Positions 7,445 to 14,105 of a stretch of DNA of 14,572 nt are shown here, one piece after another; the stretch's first letter is position 1; the number at the start of each line of letters is the position of its first letter. The DNA is from Thermoplasmata archaeon (GTDB lineage Archaea; Thermoplasmatota; Thermoplasmata; Lutacidiplasmatales; UBA184). Under the pieces are notes generated by a model. The model searched no databases, had not been told where the DNA came from, and saw only the letters and a program-made list of their open reading frames with translations. The position numbers and the translations under genes were made by a program. Where the stretch lies: NCBI GenBank assembly GCA_013044425.1, contig JABEUK010000043.1:1-14572 (forward strand), written 5' to 3'.

Positions 7445-8494
7445 ATGCCCGAGCCCGAACCCGACCGTGAACCCCTTCCCGCGGAGGCGGCAGGCTCCCG
7501 ACCCGCCGCCCCCGCACCATCTACCCGGCTCGGAATCCCGCGGAGCTGGTGGTCGTGGATTGGGAGCCCAGTGGCGCTCCTTCCCTTCTTGATCCTGGCA
7601 CTGATCACCGGCGTCCTCCTGAATGCGAGCGCCTTGCGAAACTTCGGTTGGTCGTTCTGGAGCTTCAGCTACAATTTCCTCCCGCAGACCCCGGACCAGT
7701 CGAGTTGGGGAATCGGGGTCTTCGTTCTCGGTACCGCCCTGACCGCCGGATTGGCCATCGTGTTCGCCACGCTCTTGAGCCTCGCCTTGGCGGTTTCGGT
7801 GGTGGTCTACCTTCCGTCGGGCCCCAGCCGGGTGCTGAACATGCTCACGAACCTGCTCGCGGGGATCCCGAGCGTCGTCTACGGTATCTGGGGATTCGTC
7901 ATTCTCGCTCCATACTTTGGGATCACGGTCGAACCGACGCTGCGATCGTTCCTCTTCTGGCTCCCGGGATTCGGGGGCCCCGCGTCGGCGATTGGGTCCT
8001 GGGGGATTCTGCTCGCGGTTTTCCTTCTGACGATCATGATCATACCTCTGACCACGGCGCTCATGCGCTCGGCCCTGCAGAGCGTGCCCCGCGATCTGGT
8101 CGACTCGGCGGTCGCTCTCGGGGCTACTCGCTGGGAGGTTGCCCGCCGAGTGCGCTTTAGGGTGGCCCGGCGGGGGCTCTCAAGCGCGGTCTTGCTGGGC
8201 CTCGGCCGTGCTCTCGGGGAGAGCGTCGCGGTGGCGATGGTCATCGGCGGCGTGACGAGCCTTCCCGTGAGCTTGTACTCCGCCTCGACGAGTCTCCCGT
8301 CCTTCATCTTCTTCCAGCTCGACAGTGCGTTCACGTATCCCGATCTCCTCGTGCTGCTCGTTGAGTTCGCGCTCGTTCTGTTGATCATCACGATGGTAGT
8401 GAACATAATCGCCCAGCGCCTCACCCAGACGGAGCTTGCGACCGCCACGACGGTCGGAACGCTGGTGGGCCGGGAAGGGGAGCTCGAACGATGA
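7445..8494 (+). CDS. pstC: Phosphate ABC transporter permease PstC
   Basis: This is one of the two channel subunits of the phosphate importer. The 349-residue protein has an acidic/Pro-rich cytoplasmic N-tail of about 35 residues, followed by six membrane helices. The PstC signature LLAGIPSVVYGIWGFVILAP is at 137-156. The EAA loop that docks on PstB starts VDSAVALGATRWEVARRV (219-236) and is followed by GLGRALGES (252-260). It lies 26 bp after pstS, the only non-overlapping junction in the operon. A GGAG at 7423-7426 is too far from the ATG to be a convincing ribosome binding site. It overlaps pstA by ATGA. Confidence 0.94.
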   Translation: MPEPEPDREPLPAEAAGSRPAAPAPSTRLGIPRSWWSWIGSPVALLPFLILALITGVLLNASALRNFGWSFWSFSYNFLPQTPDQSSWGIGVFVLGTALTAGLAIVFATLLSLALAVSVVVYLPSGPSRVLNMLTNLLAGIPSVVYGIWGFVILAPYFGITVEPTLRSFLFWLPGFGGPASAIGSWGILLAVFLLTIMIIPLTTALMRSALQSVPRDLVDSAVALGATRWEVARRVRFRVARRGLSSAVLLGLGRALGESVAVAMVIGGVTSLPVSLYSASTSLPSFIFFQLDSAFTYPDLLVLLVEFALVLLIITMVVNIIAQRLTQTELATATTVGTLVGREGELER

Positions 8495-9408
8495 CCGCAG
8501 GAGCGGAGGGCCTGGGGGAGGAAGCCCCGGCGCTGACCTACGCCTCCGTCTCGGGACGGACGCGCCGGCGGCTGATCTTCGACCGATTCATCCCGTGGCT
8601 GCTTCCTCTCGCTTTCGTGGTCGTGCTGTTCCCGTTGTTCGACATGATTTTCTGGGTAGCTCAGAAGGCGGTGCCGACCTTCACCTTGGCTACTTTGACC
8701 GAGACCCAGGTCGGGTTCGGTGGAGGACTCTACTCGATGATCCTCGGGACCTTGGTCCTGATCGCTATCGGAACGGCGATCGCTACCGGAATCGGCATGG
8801 CCGCCGGGTTTTACACGGCGGAGTACGCGCCCCGCCCCGTGGCCACCTTCGGTCGGCTCGCGGGCAACATCCTGGCCGGCGTTCCTGCGATCGTCCTCGG
8901 CTACTTCGGATACTATCTGCTCGTCCTCTACACGAACTGGGGCTTCACGACGCTCGCCGGAGGAATCGTGCTCGGAATCTTCATGACCCCTTACGTCTAC
9001 CGCACCACGGACCTGGCGCTGACGAGCGTCCCTCCGACTCAGCGGGAAGCGGCGCTCGCGATGGGCGCACGGCCGCGTCAATATCTCCTTCGGATCGCGT
9101 TCCCGATTGCGCTCCCCACCGTCCTTACGGGAATCTTCTTCGCCATGGCCCTCGGGCTCGGAGAGGCGGCTCCCATTGTCTATACGGCGGGGTGGAGTTC
9201 CACCCCGATCACCGGCCTCATGCAGCCCACCTCCTTCTTGACCGGAGCGATTTGGCTGTTCTACGACCTCCCCCCCTCCGAAGGAACGCTCCTCACCCTA
9301 GCGTTCCAGGCGGCGTTCCTGTTGATCCTCATCGTCCTCGGCCTGAACGTGATCGTTCAACTCCTCTCGGACCGATTCCGCCGGCGCCTGCAGGGGCTCT
9401 TCGAATGA
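8491..9408 (+). CDS. pstA: Phosphate ABC transporter permease PstA
   Basis: This is the second channel subunit, 305 residues, with six hydrophobic helices. The PstA-type segments are AAGFYTAEYAP (104-114), LAGVPAIVLGYFGYYLL (128-144) and the EAA loop QREAALAMGARPRQYLLRI (184-202), followed by LGLGEAAPIVYTAG (221-234). The start overlaps the pstC stop (ATGA), with AGGGGAG at 8476-8482 as a well-placed ribosome binding site. It overlaps pstB by ATGA, consistent with equimolar translation of the complex. Confidence 0.94.
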   Translation: MTAGAEGLGEEAPALTYASVSGRTRRRLIFDRFIPWLLPLAFVVVLFPLFDMIFWVAQKAVPTFTLATLTETQVGFGGGLYSMILGTLVLIAIGTAIATGIGMAAGFYTAEYAPRPVATFGRLAGNILAGVPAIVLGYFGYYLLVLYTNWGFTTLAGGIVLGIFMTPYVYRTTDLALTSVPPTQREAALAMGARPRQYLLRIAFPIALPTVLTGIFFAMALGLGEAAPIVYTAGWSSTPITGLMQPTSFLTGAIWLFYDLPPSEGTLLTLAFQAAFLLILIVLGLNVIVQLLSDRFRRRLQGLFE

Positions 9409-10184
9409 GCGCGGAAGGCGTTCCGACACCCAACGGCGTGGCCCTCCGCGTTCGTCATCTCTACGTCCGTGCACGAGACCGCACAATCCTGACGGACATC
9501 TCGATCGACATCCCCGACAAGGAAGTGACGGCGGTCATCGGACCGTCCGGTTGCGGCAAGACGACGTTCATCCGGTCCCTCAATCGGATGACCGAGACCA
9601 CGCAGGGGCTCACCGTCCAAGGCTCGGTCCTGTACCGGGGCCAGGAGATCTATAGTCCGTCGGTCGCCCCGGTCCTCGTTCGTCAACGGATTGGCATGGT
9701 CTTCCAGCGTCCGACCGTCTTCCCCATCAGCGTCTACGAGAACGTCGCCTTCGGCCTCCGACTCGAGCACCAGCCCGAGGATCGAATCGAGCAGGAGGTC
9801 CAGCATTCGCTCGTGCGCGCCGGGGTCTGGGAGGAGGTCAAGAATGATCTCGACCGGCCGGCGCTCTCCCTCTCGGGGGGCCAGCAGCAGCGGATCTGCA
9901 TCGCGCGGGCCCTCGCGGTGCGGCCGCGGATACTGTTGATGGACGAACCGACCGCGAGCCTAGACCCGGTCTCCACTCAGCGCGTCGAGGCGACGCTCGA
10001 GGAACTCAGCCAGGAGATTAGCATCGTCATGGTTACCCACAGCATCGCCCAAGCGGCTCGGGCATCCACCCGAACGGCGTATTTGTATCAAGGAAGGCTC
10101 ATTGAGGAGGGCTCGACCGAGGAACTATTCGAACGTCCTAAACAAAAGCTAACGGAGGAGTACGTGACCGGGAGGTTCGGATGA
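9405..10184 (+). CDS. pstB: Phosphate ABC transporter ATP-binding protein PstB
   Basis: This ATPase drives phosphate import. The 259-residue protein has all ABC motifs: Walker A GPSGCGKT (46-53), Q-loop Gln101 in [17 protein letters not shown], signature LSGGQQQR (156-163), Walker [14 protein letters not shown] (176-188) and the switch His212. FIRSLNRM after Walker A and the [12 protein letters not shown] segment are typical of PstB. The frame stays open far upstream, but the ATG at 9405 overlaps the pstA stop and begins the family-like sequence, so it is the real start. It overlaps phoU2 by ATGA. Confidence 0.95.
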   Translation: MSAEGVPTPNGVALRVRHLYVRARDRTILTDISIDIPDKEVTAVIGPSGCGKTTFIRSLNRMTETTQGLTVQGSVLYRGQEIYSPSVAPVLVRQRIGMVFQRPTVFPISVYENVAFGLRLEHQPEDRIEQEVQHSLVRAGVWEEVKNDLDRPALSLSGGQQQRICIARALAVRPRILLMDEPTASLDPVSTQRVEATLEELSQEISIVMVTHSIAQAARASTRTAYLYQGRLIEEGSTEELFERPKQKLTEEYVTGRFG

Positions 10185-10924
10185 GCCAGGGTCCCGCGCC
10201 GCCGGGAGAGCCTCCGGCCGGCATCGATCGCGAGTTGGAGAAGCTACGCGCCAGCGCCGTAGGGCTGGGTCAGTGGTCCCTCGGCATGGTGCACGACGGG
10301 TGGGACGCCTTCGATCGGGGGGATCTGGCCCTCGCACAAGCCGTGCTTGATCGCGACGATCGCCTCGATCAGCTCGATCAGGAAATCGAGCACGAGACGG
10401 TTGCCTTCCTAGTGACTCGGCGCCCCGCGGCGGTGGCGCTGCGCACCACCGTCGCCGTGCTCAAGGCCTCCACCCACCTCGACCGCATCGGCCGGCTCGG
10501 GTTCGACATCGCCCGGATGACCACGGGGGGTCCACCGGGCGGCAACCCCGAAGTCCGTGCGCTTCTTCAGTCGATGGACCGGCTGGCGGAATCGATGGTG
10601 CAGGATTCGCTCGAGTCGCTCGCGCAAGGGCACTCGGAGCTGGCCCGAGGGTTGTTCGTTCGGGACGACCAGATGGACCAGATGCACCGTCAGACCATGC
10701 GGCTCATCGTTCGAGAGCTTGAGCACGACCCTCCCTCCGCCCCGCGCCTTTCCAGCGAGCTGATGGCGGCACGGCACTTCGAGCGCATCGCCGATAATGC
10801 GTGCAAGATCGGCGAGAAGACGATCTACGCGATCACGGGCCAGCGTCGGTCGGAGTATCTTCCGCGGCACCCGTACACCCCGTATGCGCTCGAGCGACGT
10901 GACGGGTTCTCGCCGCACCGGTAG
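10181..10924 (+). CDS. phoU: Phosphate transport regulator PhoU, canonical short form
   Basis: This is a two-repeat, all-helical regulator of the Pst system. In bacteria PhoU restrains PstSCAB and signals phosphate sufficiency. The 247-residue protein has the repeat acidic motif around DRDDRLDQLDQEIE (57-70) and again RDDQMDQMHRQ (161-171). The metal-site helices are HLDRIGRLGFDIA (99-111, where the usual E of the motif is D) and the better conserved HFERIADNACKIGE (199-212). The length is near that of bacterial PhoU, plus short polar tails. The start overlaps the pstB stop, with GGGAGG at 10170-10175. It is the last gene of the operon and is unlike phoU1 in sequence and length, so it is not a recent duplicate. 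The convergent phosphatase ends 14 bp downstream. Confidence 0.9.
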   Translation: MSQGPAPPGEPPAGIDRELEKLRASAVGLGQWSLGMVHDGWDAFDRGDLALAQAVLDRDDRLDQLDQEIEHETVAFLVTRRPAAVALRTTVAVLKASTHLDRIGRLGFDIARMTTGGPPGGNPEVRALLQSMDRLAESMVQDSLESLAQGHSELARGLFVRDDQMDQMHRQTMRLIVRELEHDPPSAPRLSSELMAARHFERIADNACKIGEKTIYAITGQRRSEYLPRHPYTPYALERRDGFSPHR

Positions 10925-10938
10925 GCTCCACGGCGGTC

Positions 10939-11835
10939 CTACGCACCGGGGCCGAAGGCTCGGCCTTCGGTCTTGAGGTGCTCGATCGAGACCTGCGAGG
11001 TAGCGCGCGTCCGGCCTTGCAAGGGAAGGCGCCCGAGGATCACGCCACCGTACCCCTCGTACGCGCGCGTGCTGTGGAGTGTGAGGCAGCGATCCCGAAA
11101 GACCGAACGGCCCGTGAGGTCGGGATCGTGGCCGCGCAGCATGAAGGATAGGCCCGCACGGTCCAGAAACGAGGTCAGTTCCGCCTCGCCAAACGGTGTT
11201 CCCTGCCCTCTTCGACTTCGGGAGGCCGCGCACTCCGCCCAGGCCAGCTGCGCGACGAGCGGTTCATCGCGACGATCGAAAGCCGCCCTCCAGTCGTGGG
11301 GGTCGCCCCCCGTCGGGAACCCCGCATGCGCGAGGTACGGCCCCGAGGAGTGAAACGCCGCGAGGGGCCCGCGTCCGAGAAGGTCGATCAGCCTCTCGTA
11401 CCGGCCCGGCTCGACTCCCCAGAGGTCACGGACCTCCCGACTCAGGGATTCCGGCCTCACGGGGATCGAGCGAACGGTCTCGTGATTCCCCTGGATGAGG
11501 ATAACGCGATCCGGCTCGCGTGCGGTACACTGGAGTAGATAGAGTGCGTTCGCCACGCTCCCGGCTCCGCAATCGCCGGGAGTGCGATCCACGTAGTCCC
11601 CCAGGCCGATCAGGAGGCGGCGCCGAGTTGGTTCCTGATATCGTTCGACGATCGCCTGCGTTGTGCGCCAGTCGCCGTGAGTATCCCCAAACACGATCGC
11701 TTCCTCGGCCCGGAACGAAGAGAGGTCGAGCAAGGTGGGCCACGTCCGCACGTCCCTCTCGAGCCGGTCCAACAACCGGTCCGCTTCGTCCGCGGAGAGC
11801 TTCAGGATTCCGGCCGGGCCCACGAGTTCACTCAC
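10939..11835 (-). CDS. PPP-family metallophosphatase (serine/threonine protein phosphatase-like)
   Basis: This 298-residue protein has the complete PPP signature: GDTHG (50-54), GDYVDR (79-84), GNHE (116-119), AHAG (169-172), RGHD (234-237) and a final metal/phosphate His at 254. These form the two-metal site that hydrolyses phosphomonoesters. The full GDxHG/GDxVDRG-like/GNHE set points to the protein phosphatase (PP1/PP2A-like) branch rather than a generic metallophosphoesterase, though the substrate is not known. About 45 residues precede the core. The start is GTG 11835 (GTG 11823 is an alternative); an in-frame TGA seven codons upstream rules out a longer protein. The tRNA-Leu gene ends 34 bp upstream on the same strand and no separate TATA box is evident, so it may be read through from the tRNA promoter. 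Confidence 0.88.
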   Translation of the reverse strand: MSELVGPAGILKLSADEADRLLDRLERDVRTWPTLLDLSSFRAEEAIVFGDTHGDWRTTQAIVERYQEPTRRRLLIGLGDYVDRTPGDCGAGSVANALYLLQCTAREPDRVILIQGNHETVRSIPVRPESLSREVRDLWGVEPGRYERLIDLLGRGPLAAFHSSGPYLAHAGFPTGGDPHDWRAAFDRRDEPLVAQLAWAECAASRSRRGQGTPFGEAELTSFLDRAGLSFMLRGHDPDLTGRSVFRDRCLTLHSTRAYEGYGGVILGRLPLQGRTRATSQVSIEHLKTEGRAFGPGA

Positions 11836-11883
11836 AGTGCCCCGTTCCGTGGCTCAAGGGCGGGTCGGATGCGGGGGGCCGGA

Positions 11884-11918
11884 AGTTCCGGAGACCGACG
11901 TCGCGCGTCGGACCTCCC
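11884..11918 (-). other. tRNA-Leu intron 2 (35 nt, T-loop, position 59/60)
   Basis: The exon helix is the T-stem GCCGG/CCGGC. The central helix is TTCA with GGAA (three Watson-Crick pairs plus A-G), with bulges AAG and CTT. The intron hairpin has GGAG/CTCC and CCGACG/CGTCGG stems. Excision leaves the consensus T-loop TTCAAAT. Confidence 0.82.
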
Positions 11919-11966
11919 TTTGAACCGGCGAATGCCCTAGGCAACAGGGTCCTAAGCCCTGCCTCG

Positions 11967-11996
11967 CGAGCCCCGTTCGAGATGGTCCCGAACGGA
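11967..11996 (-). other. tRNA-Leu intron 1 (30 nt, D-arm, position 21/22)
   Basis: The central BHB helix is GGCC (exon) with GGCT (intron 3' end), including one G-U pair. The flanking 3-nt bulges are AAT and CGC. The intron itself folds as a 10-bp hairpin (CCGTTCGGGA with TCTCGAACGG, loop CCA). Cutting after the second base of each bulge restores a D-arm with a 3-bp stem CTC/GAG. The outer exon helix is weak (TTC/GAG), so this is a relaxed BHB, and the exact cut could shift by a base. Confidence 0.78.
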
Positions 11997-12047
11997 TTGG
12001 CCGAACTGGAGCACCCCCGCAACCATGGATATCGTGAGCCCTGGGAG

Positions 12048-12154
12048 TAGCCCCGGCAGGATTTCCGGCGCGTGGATTCGCGGACCCACTCGGCGTTCGA
12101 ACCTGCGTCGCAGGATCCAGAGTCCCGCATGATTGGCCACTACACTACGGGGCT
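12048..12154 (-). tRNA. tRNA-Gln (anticodon CUG) with T-loop intron
   Basis: The 107-nt gene gives a 73-nt mature tRNA. Acceptor AGCCCCG pairs with CGGGGCT, with discriminator A. The D-arm is GTGTAGTGGCCAATCAT. Anticodon stem CGGGA/TCCTG encloses loop CTCTGGA (anticodon CTG). The variable loop is CGAC, and T-stem GCAGG/CCTGC encloses TTCGAAT after splicing. Exon 1 is 12154-12096 and exon 2 is 12061-12048. The 3' CCA is not encoded. It lies upstream of tRNA-Leu on the minus strand, with a TATA-like element at the right distance. Without removing the intron the T-arm cannot close, which would hide it from simple searches. Confidence 0.9.
12062..12095 (-). other. tRNA-Gln intron (34 nt, T-loop, position 59/60)
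   Basis: The BHB is nearly ideal. The T-stem GCAGG/CCTGC is the exon helix. TTCG pairs with CGGA as the 4-bp central helix (one T-G), and the 3-nt bulges are AAC and AAT. A 6-bp intron hairpin has GTGGGT/ATCCAC around CCGCGA. Cleavage after the second base of each bulge joins TTCGAA to T, restoring the consensus T-loop. Confidence 0.86.
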
Positions 12155-12177
12155 ACGGATATGCGAGCGGGACCCCG

Positions 12178-12188
12178 TTGATAAGATT
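12178..12188 (-). promoter_or_regulatory. TATA-like promoter element of the tRNA-Gln/tRNA-Leu transcript
   Basis: On the minus strand AATCTTATCAA is the AT-rich block centred about 29 bp upstream of the tRNA-Gln 5' end, the expected archaeal TATA distance. It probably drives both tRNAs and possibly the phosphatase. The surrounding 12155-12300 gap is otherwise the divergent promoter region of the permease gene. Confidence 0.5.
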
Positions 12189-12247
12189 GCCGTTCGCCGG
12201 TGCGGCCGACCGACCGAGCGCCCGCCGGCCGTCGGGGTTCGACCAAA

Positions 12248-12260
12248 CTACACAAATACG
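12248..12260 (+). promoter_or_regulatory. Possible TATA element of the duplicated ABC permease gene
   Basis: CTACACAAATACG is the only A-rich stretch before the permease start and lies about 45 bp upstream of the ATG at 12301. This leaves a leader that would hold the GGGAG Shine-Dalgarno at 12291-12295. Confidence 0.4.
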
Positions 12261-12300
12261 CCGAGGCGCCTCCGAAATCGGGCTATGCCCGGGAGATCCC

Positions 12301-14076
12301 ATGGACCAACCGGAATCTTCCGGGCCGGGCAGCCTCCCCCCGCTCGGAACCTCGAGCCGTAACGATCCCACATTGCGGCGGGCCGCGTTCGTCTACGCGG
12401 CGATCGCCGCGGGAGCGGTCCCGCTCGCCGTCTATTCCTTCGGACTGAACGGGACGACGTTTCTCTCCAACCTCCCTACCGCGTCCATCGACCTGAGCTT
12501 CTCGTTCACGAGGATGCTCCTCGCCTACCTCCTCTCGCTCGGCTTCGCCCTGGCCTATGGGTACTACGCATCGACCCACCGGACCGGCGAGCGTGTGATG
12601 ATCCCCGTGCTCGACATCCTACAGTCCATACCCATCCTCGGGTTCTTCCCCCTAGCGATCCTCTTCTTCGTCCAGCTGACCCCGGGAAGCCCGATCGGTG
12701 AGAACCTCGCTTCGATCTTCCTCATCTTCACCTCCATGGCCTGGAACATGGTCTTCGGCGTCTACGAGTCGCTGAAGACCTTGCCGAACGAGCTCCGAGA
12801 GTCGGCGAACTCCTTCGGTTCGCATGGATTCCAGCGCCTGCGCCGAGTGGTCCTCCCGGCGACCGTCAACCGACTCGTGTACAACTCGGTGCTCTCCTGG
12901 ACGGCCGGCTGGTTCTTCCTGGTCGAGGCCGAGATCTTCACGACGGGCAGCGCCCAACCGCTTCCCGGGATTGGGAGCTACCTCTCCCTCGCGGCGTCGA
13001 GCGGTGGGGCGGGGGCCTTCCTCGCGGGGCTCGTTCCGCTGATCGTTCTCATCGTCCTGCTCGACATGGGGGTCTGGCGCCCCCTCGGCCGCTGGGCGGA
13101 GCGGTTCCGGTACGATCAGACGTCGGCCGGCGCGACGATCGCCGAGCACGCCACCGAAGGACCGCGCCGGTTCCGGCGTGCCGCCGCGTACGTGACCCGC
13201 GGCGTTCGAACGGGGGTCGCGCGGGTGAGTTCTCCATTCGTCCAGTTCGCCGCGTTCACCTCCCGTCCGATCCGGGCCCGGGTGCGCAAACCCTTCTTCC
13301 GGACGGCCGTTCATTACGTGGCACTCGGAACGCTCCTGGTCGTCGTCTGGCTGATTTTGATCGCGCTGGGAGTCGCAGTTTACGAGGTGTTCTCTGGAAC
13401 GATCCTCCCGAGCGTACGCGCTCAGATCCTCCTCCTGCCGGCGGCGATGGGAGCCTCTACGCTGCGCGTGGTGACCGCCTACCTCCTGTGCCTCGCGATC
13501 GCACTGCCGCTCGCCGCGTACCTCGCCCGGAGCCCCCACGCGGCGCGCGCCGGGCTGCCGATGGTCGAGATCATCGCCTCCTTCCCGGCGACCGCGCTGT
13601 TCCCGGTGATCATCTTCCAGCTCGTGCCGTACATCACGCCCCAGCTCGCGGCGCTCGTGATGCTGATGACCGGGATGATCTGGTATCTCTTCTTCAACCT
13701 GCTCTCGGGAATCCGTTCCGTACCACCGGATCTCGAGGAGGCCGCCCGGTCGTTCGGCCTCGACCGGCGCAAGATGTTCCGCCGGGTCATCCTACCGGGG
13801 ACGTTCACGGCGTTCGTTACGGGCTCCATCACCGCGTTCGGCGGCGGCTGGAACACGCTCATCGTAGCGGAGTACCTGCAGGGGGGACCGGGCCAGCTGT
13901 TCCAGGTCTTCGGGATCGGCCAGCAGATCGATCTGGGCTACGCCCAGCAGAACATGGGTGGGATGCCGTTGATGGTCGCCGCCCTCCTCGTCCTGGTCGC
14001 GTCCGTGGTCGCCATCAACGAACTCATATGGAAACCGCTGTACCGAAAGTCGATCGACAAGTACCGATACGATTGA
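12301..14076 (+). CDS. Duplicated (two-domain) ABC permease, NitT/TauT-type anion transport
   Basis: This is a 591-residue membrane protein made of two homologous BPD-transport permease halves in one chain. Each half has its own EAA loop for docking on an ATPase: ELRESANSFGSHGFQRLRRV (half 1, about residues 165-184) and DLEEAARSFGLDRRKMFRRV (half 2, about 478-497). Each loop is followed by LPxT. Half-specific repeats also match: ILQSIPILGFFPLAILFFVQ in the first and MVEIIASFPATALFPVIIFQ in the second. Both halves end in WRPLGRW/WKPLYRK then YRYD-type tails. Such fusions (COG4986-like duplicated permeases) serve nitrate/sulfonate/taurine-type importers; the substrate here is not deducible. ATG 12301 with GGGAG 5 bp upstream is chosen; the frame extends further left but runs across the tRNA promoter. 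The ATPase gene follows after 29 bp. Confidence 0.92.
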   Translation: MDQPESSGPGSLPPLGTSSRNDPTLRRAAFVYAAIAAGAVPLAVYSFGLNGTTFLSNLPTASIDLSFSFTRMLLAYLLSLGFALAYGYYASTHRTGERVMIPVLDILQSIPILGFFPLAILFFVQLTPGSPIGENLASIFLIFTSMAWNMVFGVYESLKTLPNELRESANSFGSHGFQRLRRVVLPATVNRLVYNSVLSWTAGWFFLVEAEIFTTGSAQPLPGIGSYLSLAASSGGAGAFLAGLVPLIVLIVLLDMGVWRPLGRWAERFRYDQTSAGATIAEHATEGPRRFRRAAAYVTRGVRTGVARVSSPFVQFAAFTSRPIRARVRKPFFRTAVHYVALGTLLVVVWLILIALGVAVYEVFSGTILPSVRAQILLLPAAMGASTLRVVTAYLLCLAIALPLAAYLARSPHAARAGLPMVEIIASFPATALFPVIIFQLVPYITPQLAALVMLMTGMIWYLFFNLLSGIRSVPPDLEEAARSFGLDRRKMFRRVILPGTFTAFVTGSITAFGGGWNTLIVAEYLQGGPGQLFQVFGIGQQIDLGYAQQNMGGMPLMVAALLVLVASVVAINELIWKPLYRKSIDKYRYD

Positions 14077-14105
14077 GGGCGGACGCGCAAGGGAGTTAGG
14101 GGCCG

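Larger units (their letters stand above)
11870..12020 (-). tRNA. tRNA-Leu (anticodon UAG) with two introns
   Basis: The 151-nt gene gives an 86-nt mature tRNA after removal of two BHB-type introns. Acceptor GCGGGGG pairs with CCCCCGC, with discriminator A. The D-arm is CTC/GAG with A14, G18G19 and A21. Anticodon stem CAGGG/CCCTG encloses loop CTTAGGA (anticodon TAG). The 15-nt class II variable arm has TGCC/GGCA paired, and T-stem GCCGG/CCGGC encloses loop TTCAAAT after splicing. Exons are 12020-11997, 11966-11919 and 11883-11870; introns are 11996-11967 and 11918-11884. CCA is not encoded. It follows tRNA-Gln by 27 bp on the same strand, so one transcript is likely. The splice sites are inferred from folding by hand. 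Confidence 0.9.

Noticed and set aside
7879..9081. 400-codon minus-strand frame opposite pstC and pstA
   Set aside because: It shows no recognisable domain and is fully explained as the complement of two membrane permeases.
8436..9404. Long open frame fused in front of pstB, suggesting a 582-residue protein
   Set aside because: The upstream part is an Arg/Pro-rich out-of-frame reading of pstA. The PstB family sequence begins at ATG 9405, which overlaps the pstA stop.
11520..12050. Plus-strand open frame of 176 codons across the phosphatase start and tRNA-Leu
   Set aside because: It runs antisense to a clear PPP phosphatase and through a structured tRNA, with no protein motifs.
12133..12300. 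N-terminal extension of the duplicated permease reaching into the tRNA-Gln gene
   Set aside because: It would overlap the tRNA and its promoter and encodes no family-like residues. ATG 12301 has a good GGGAG site.
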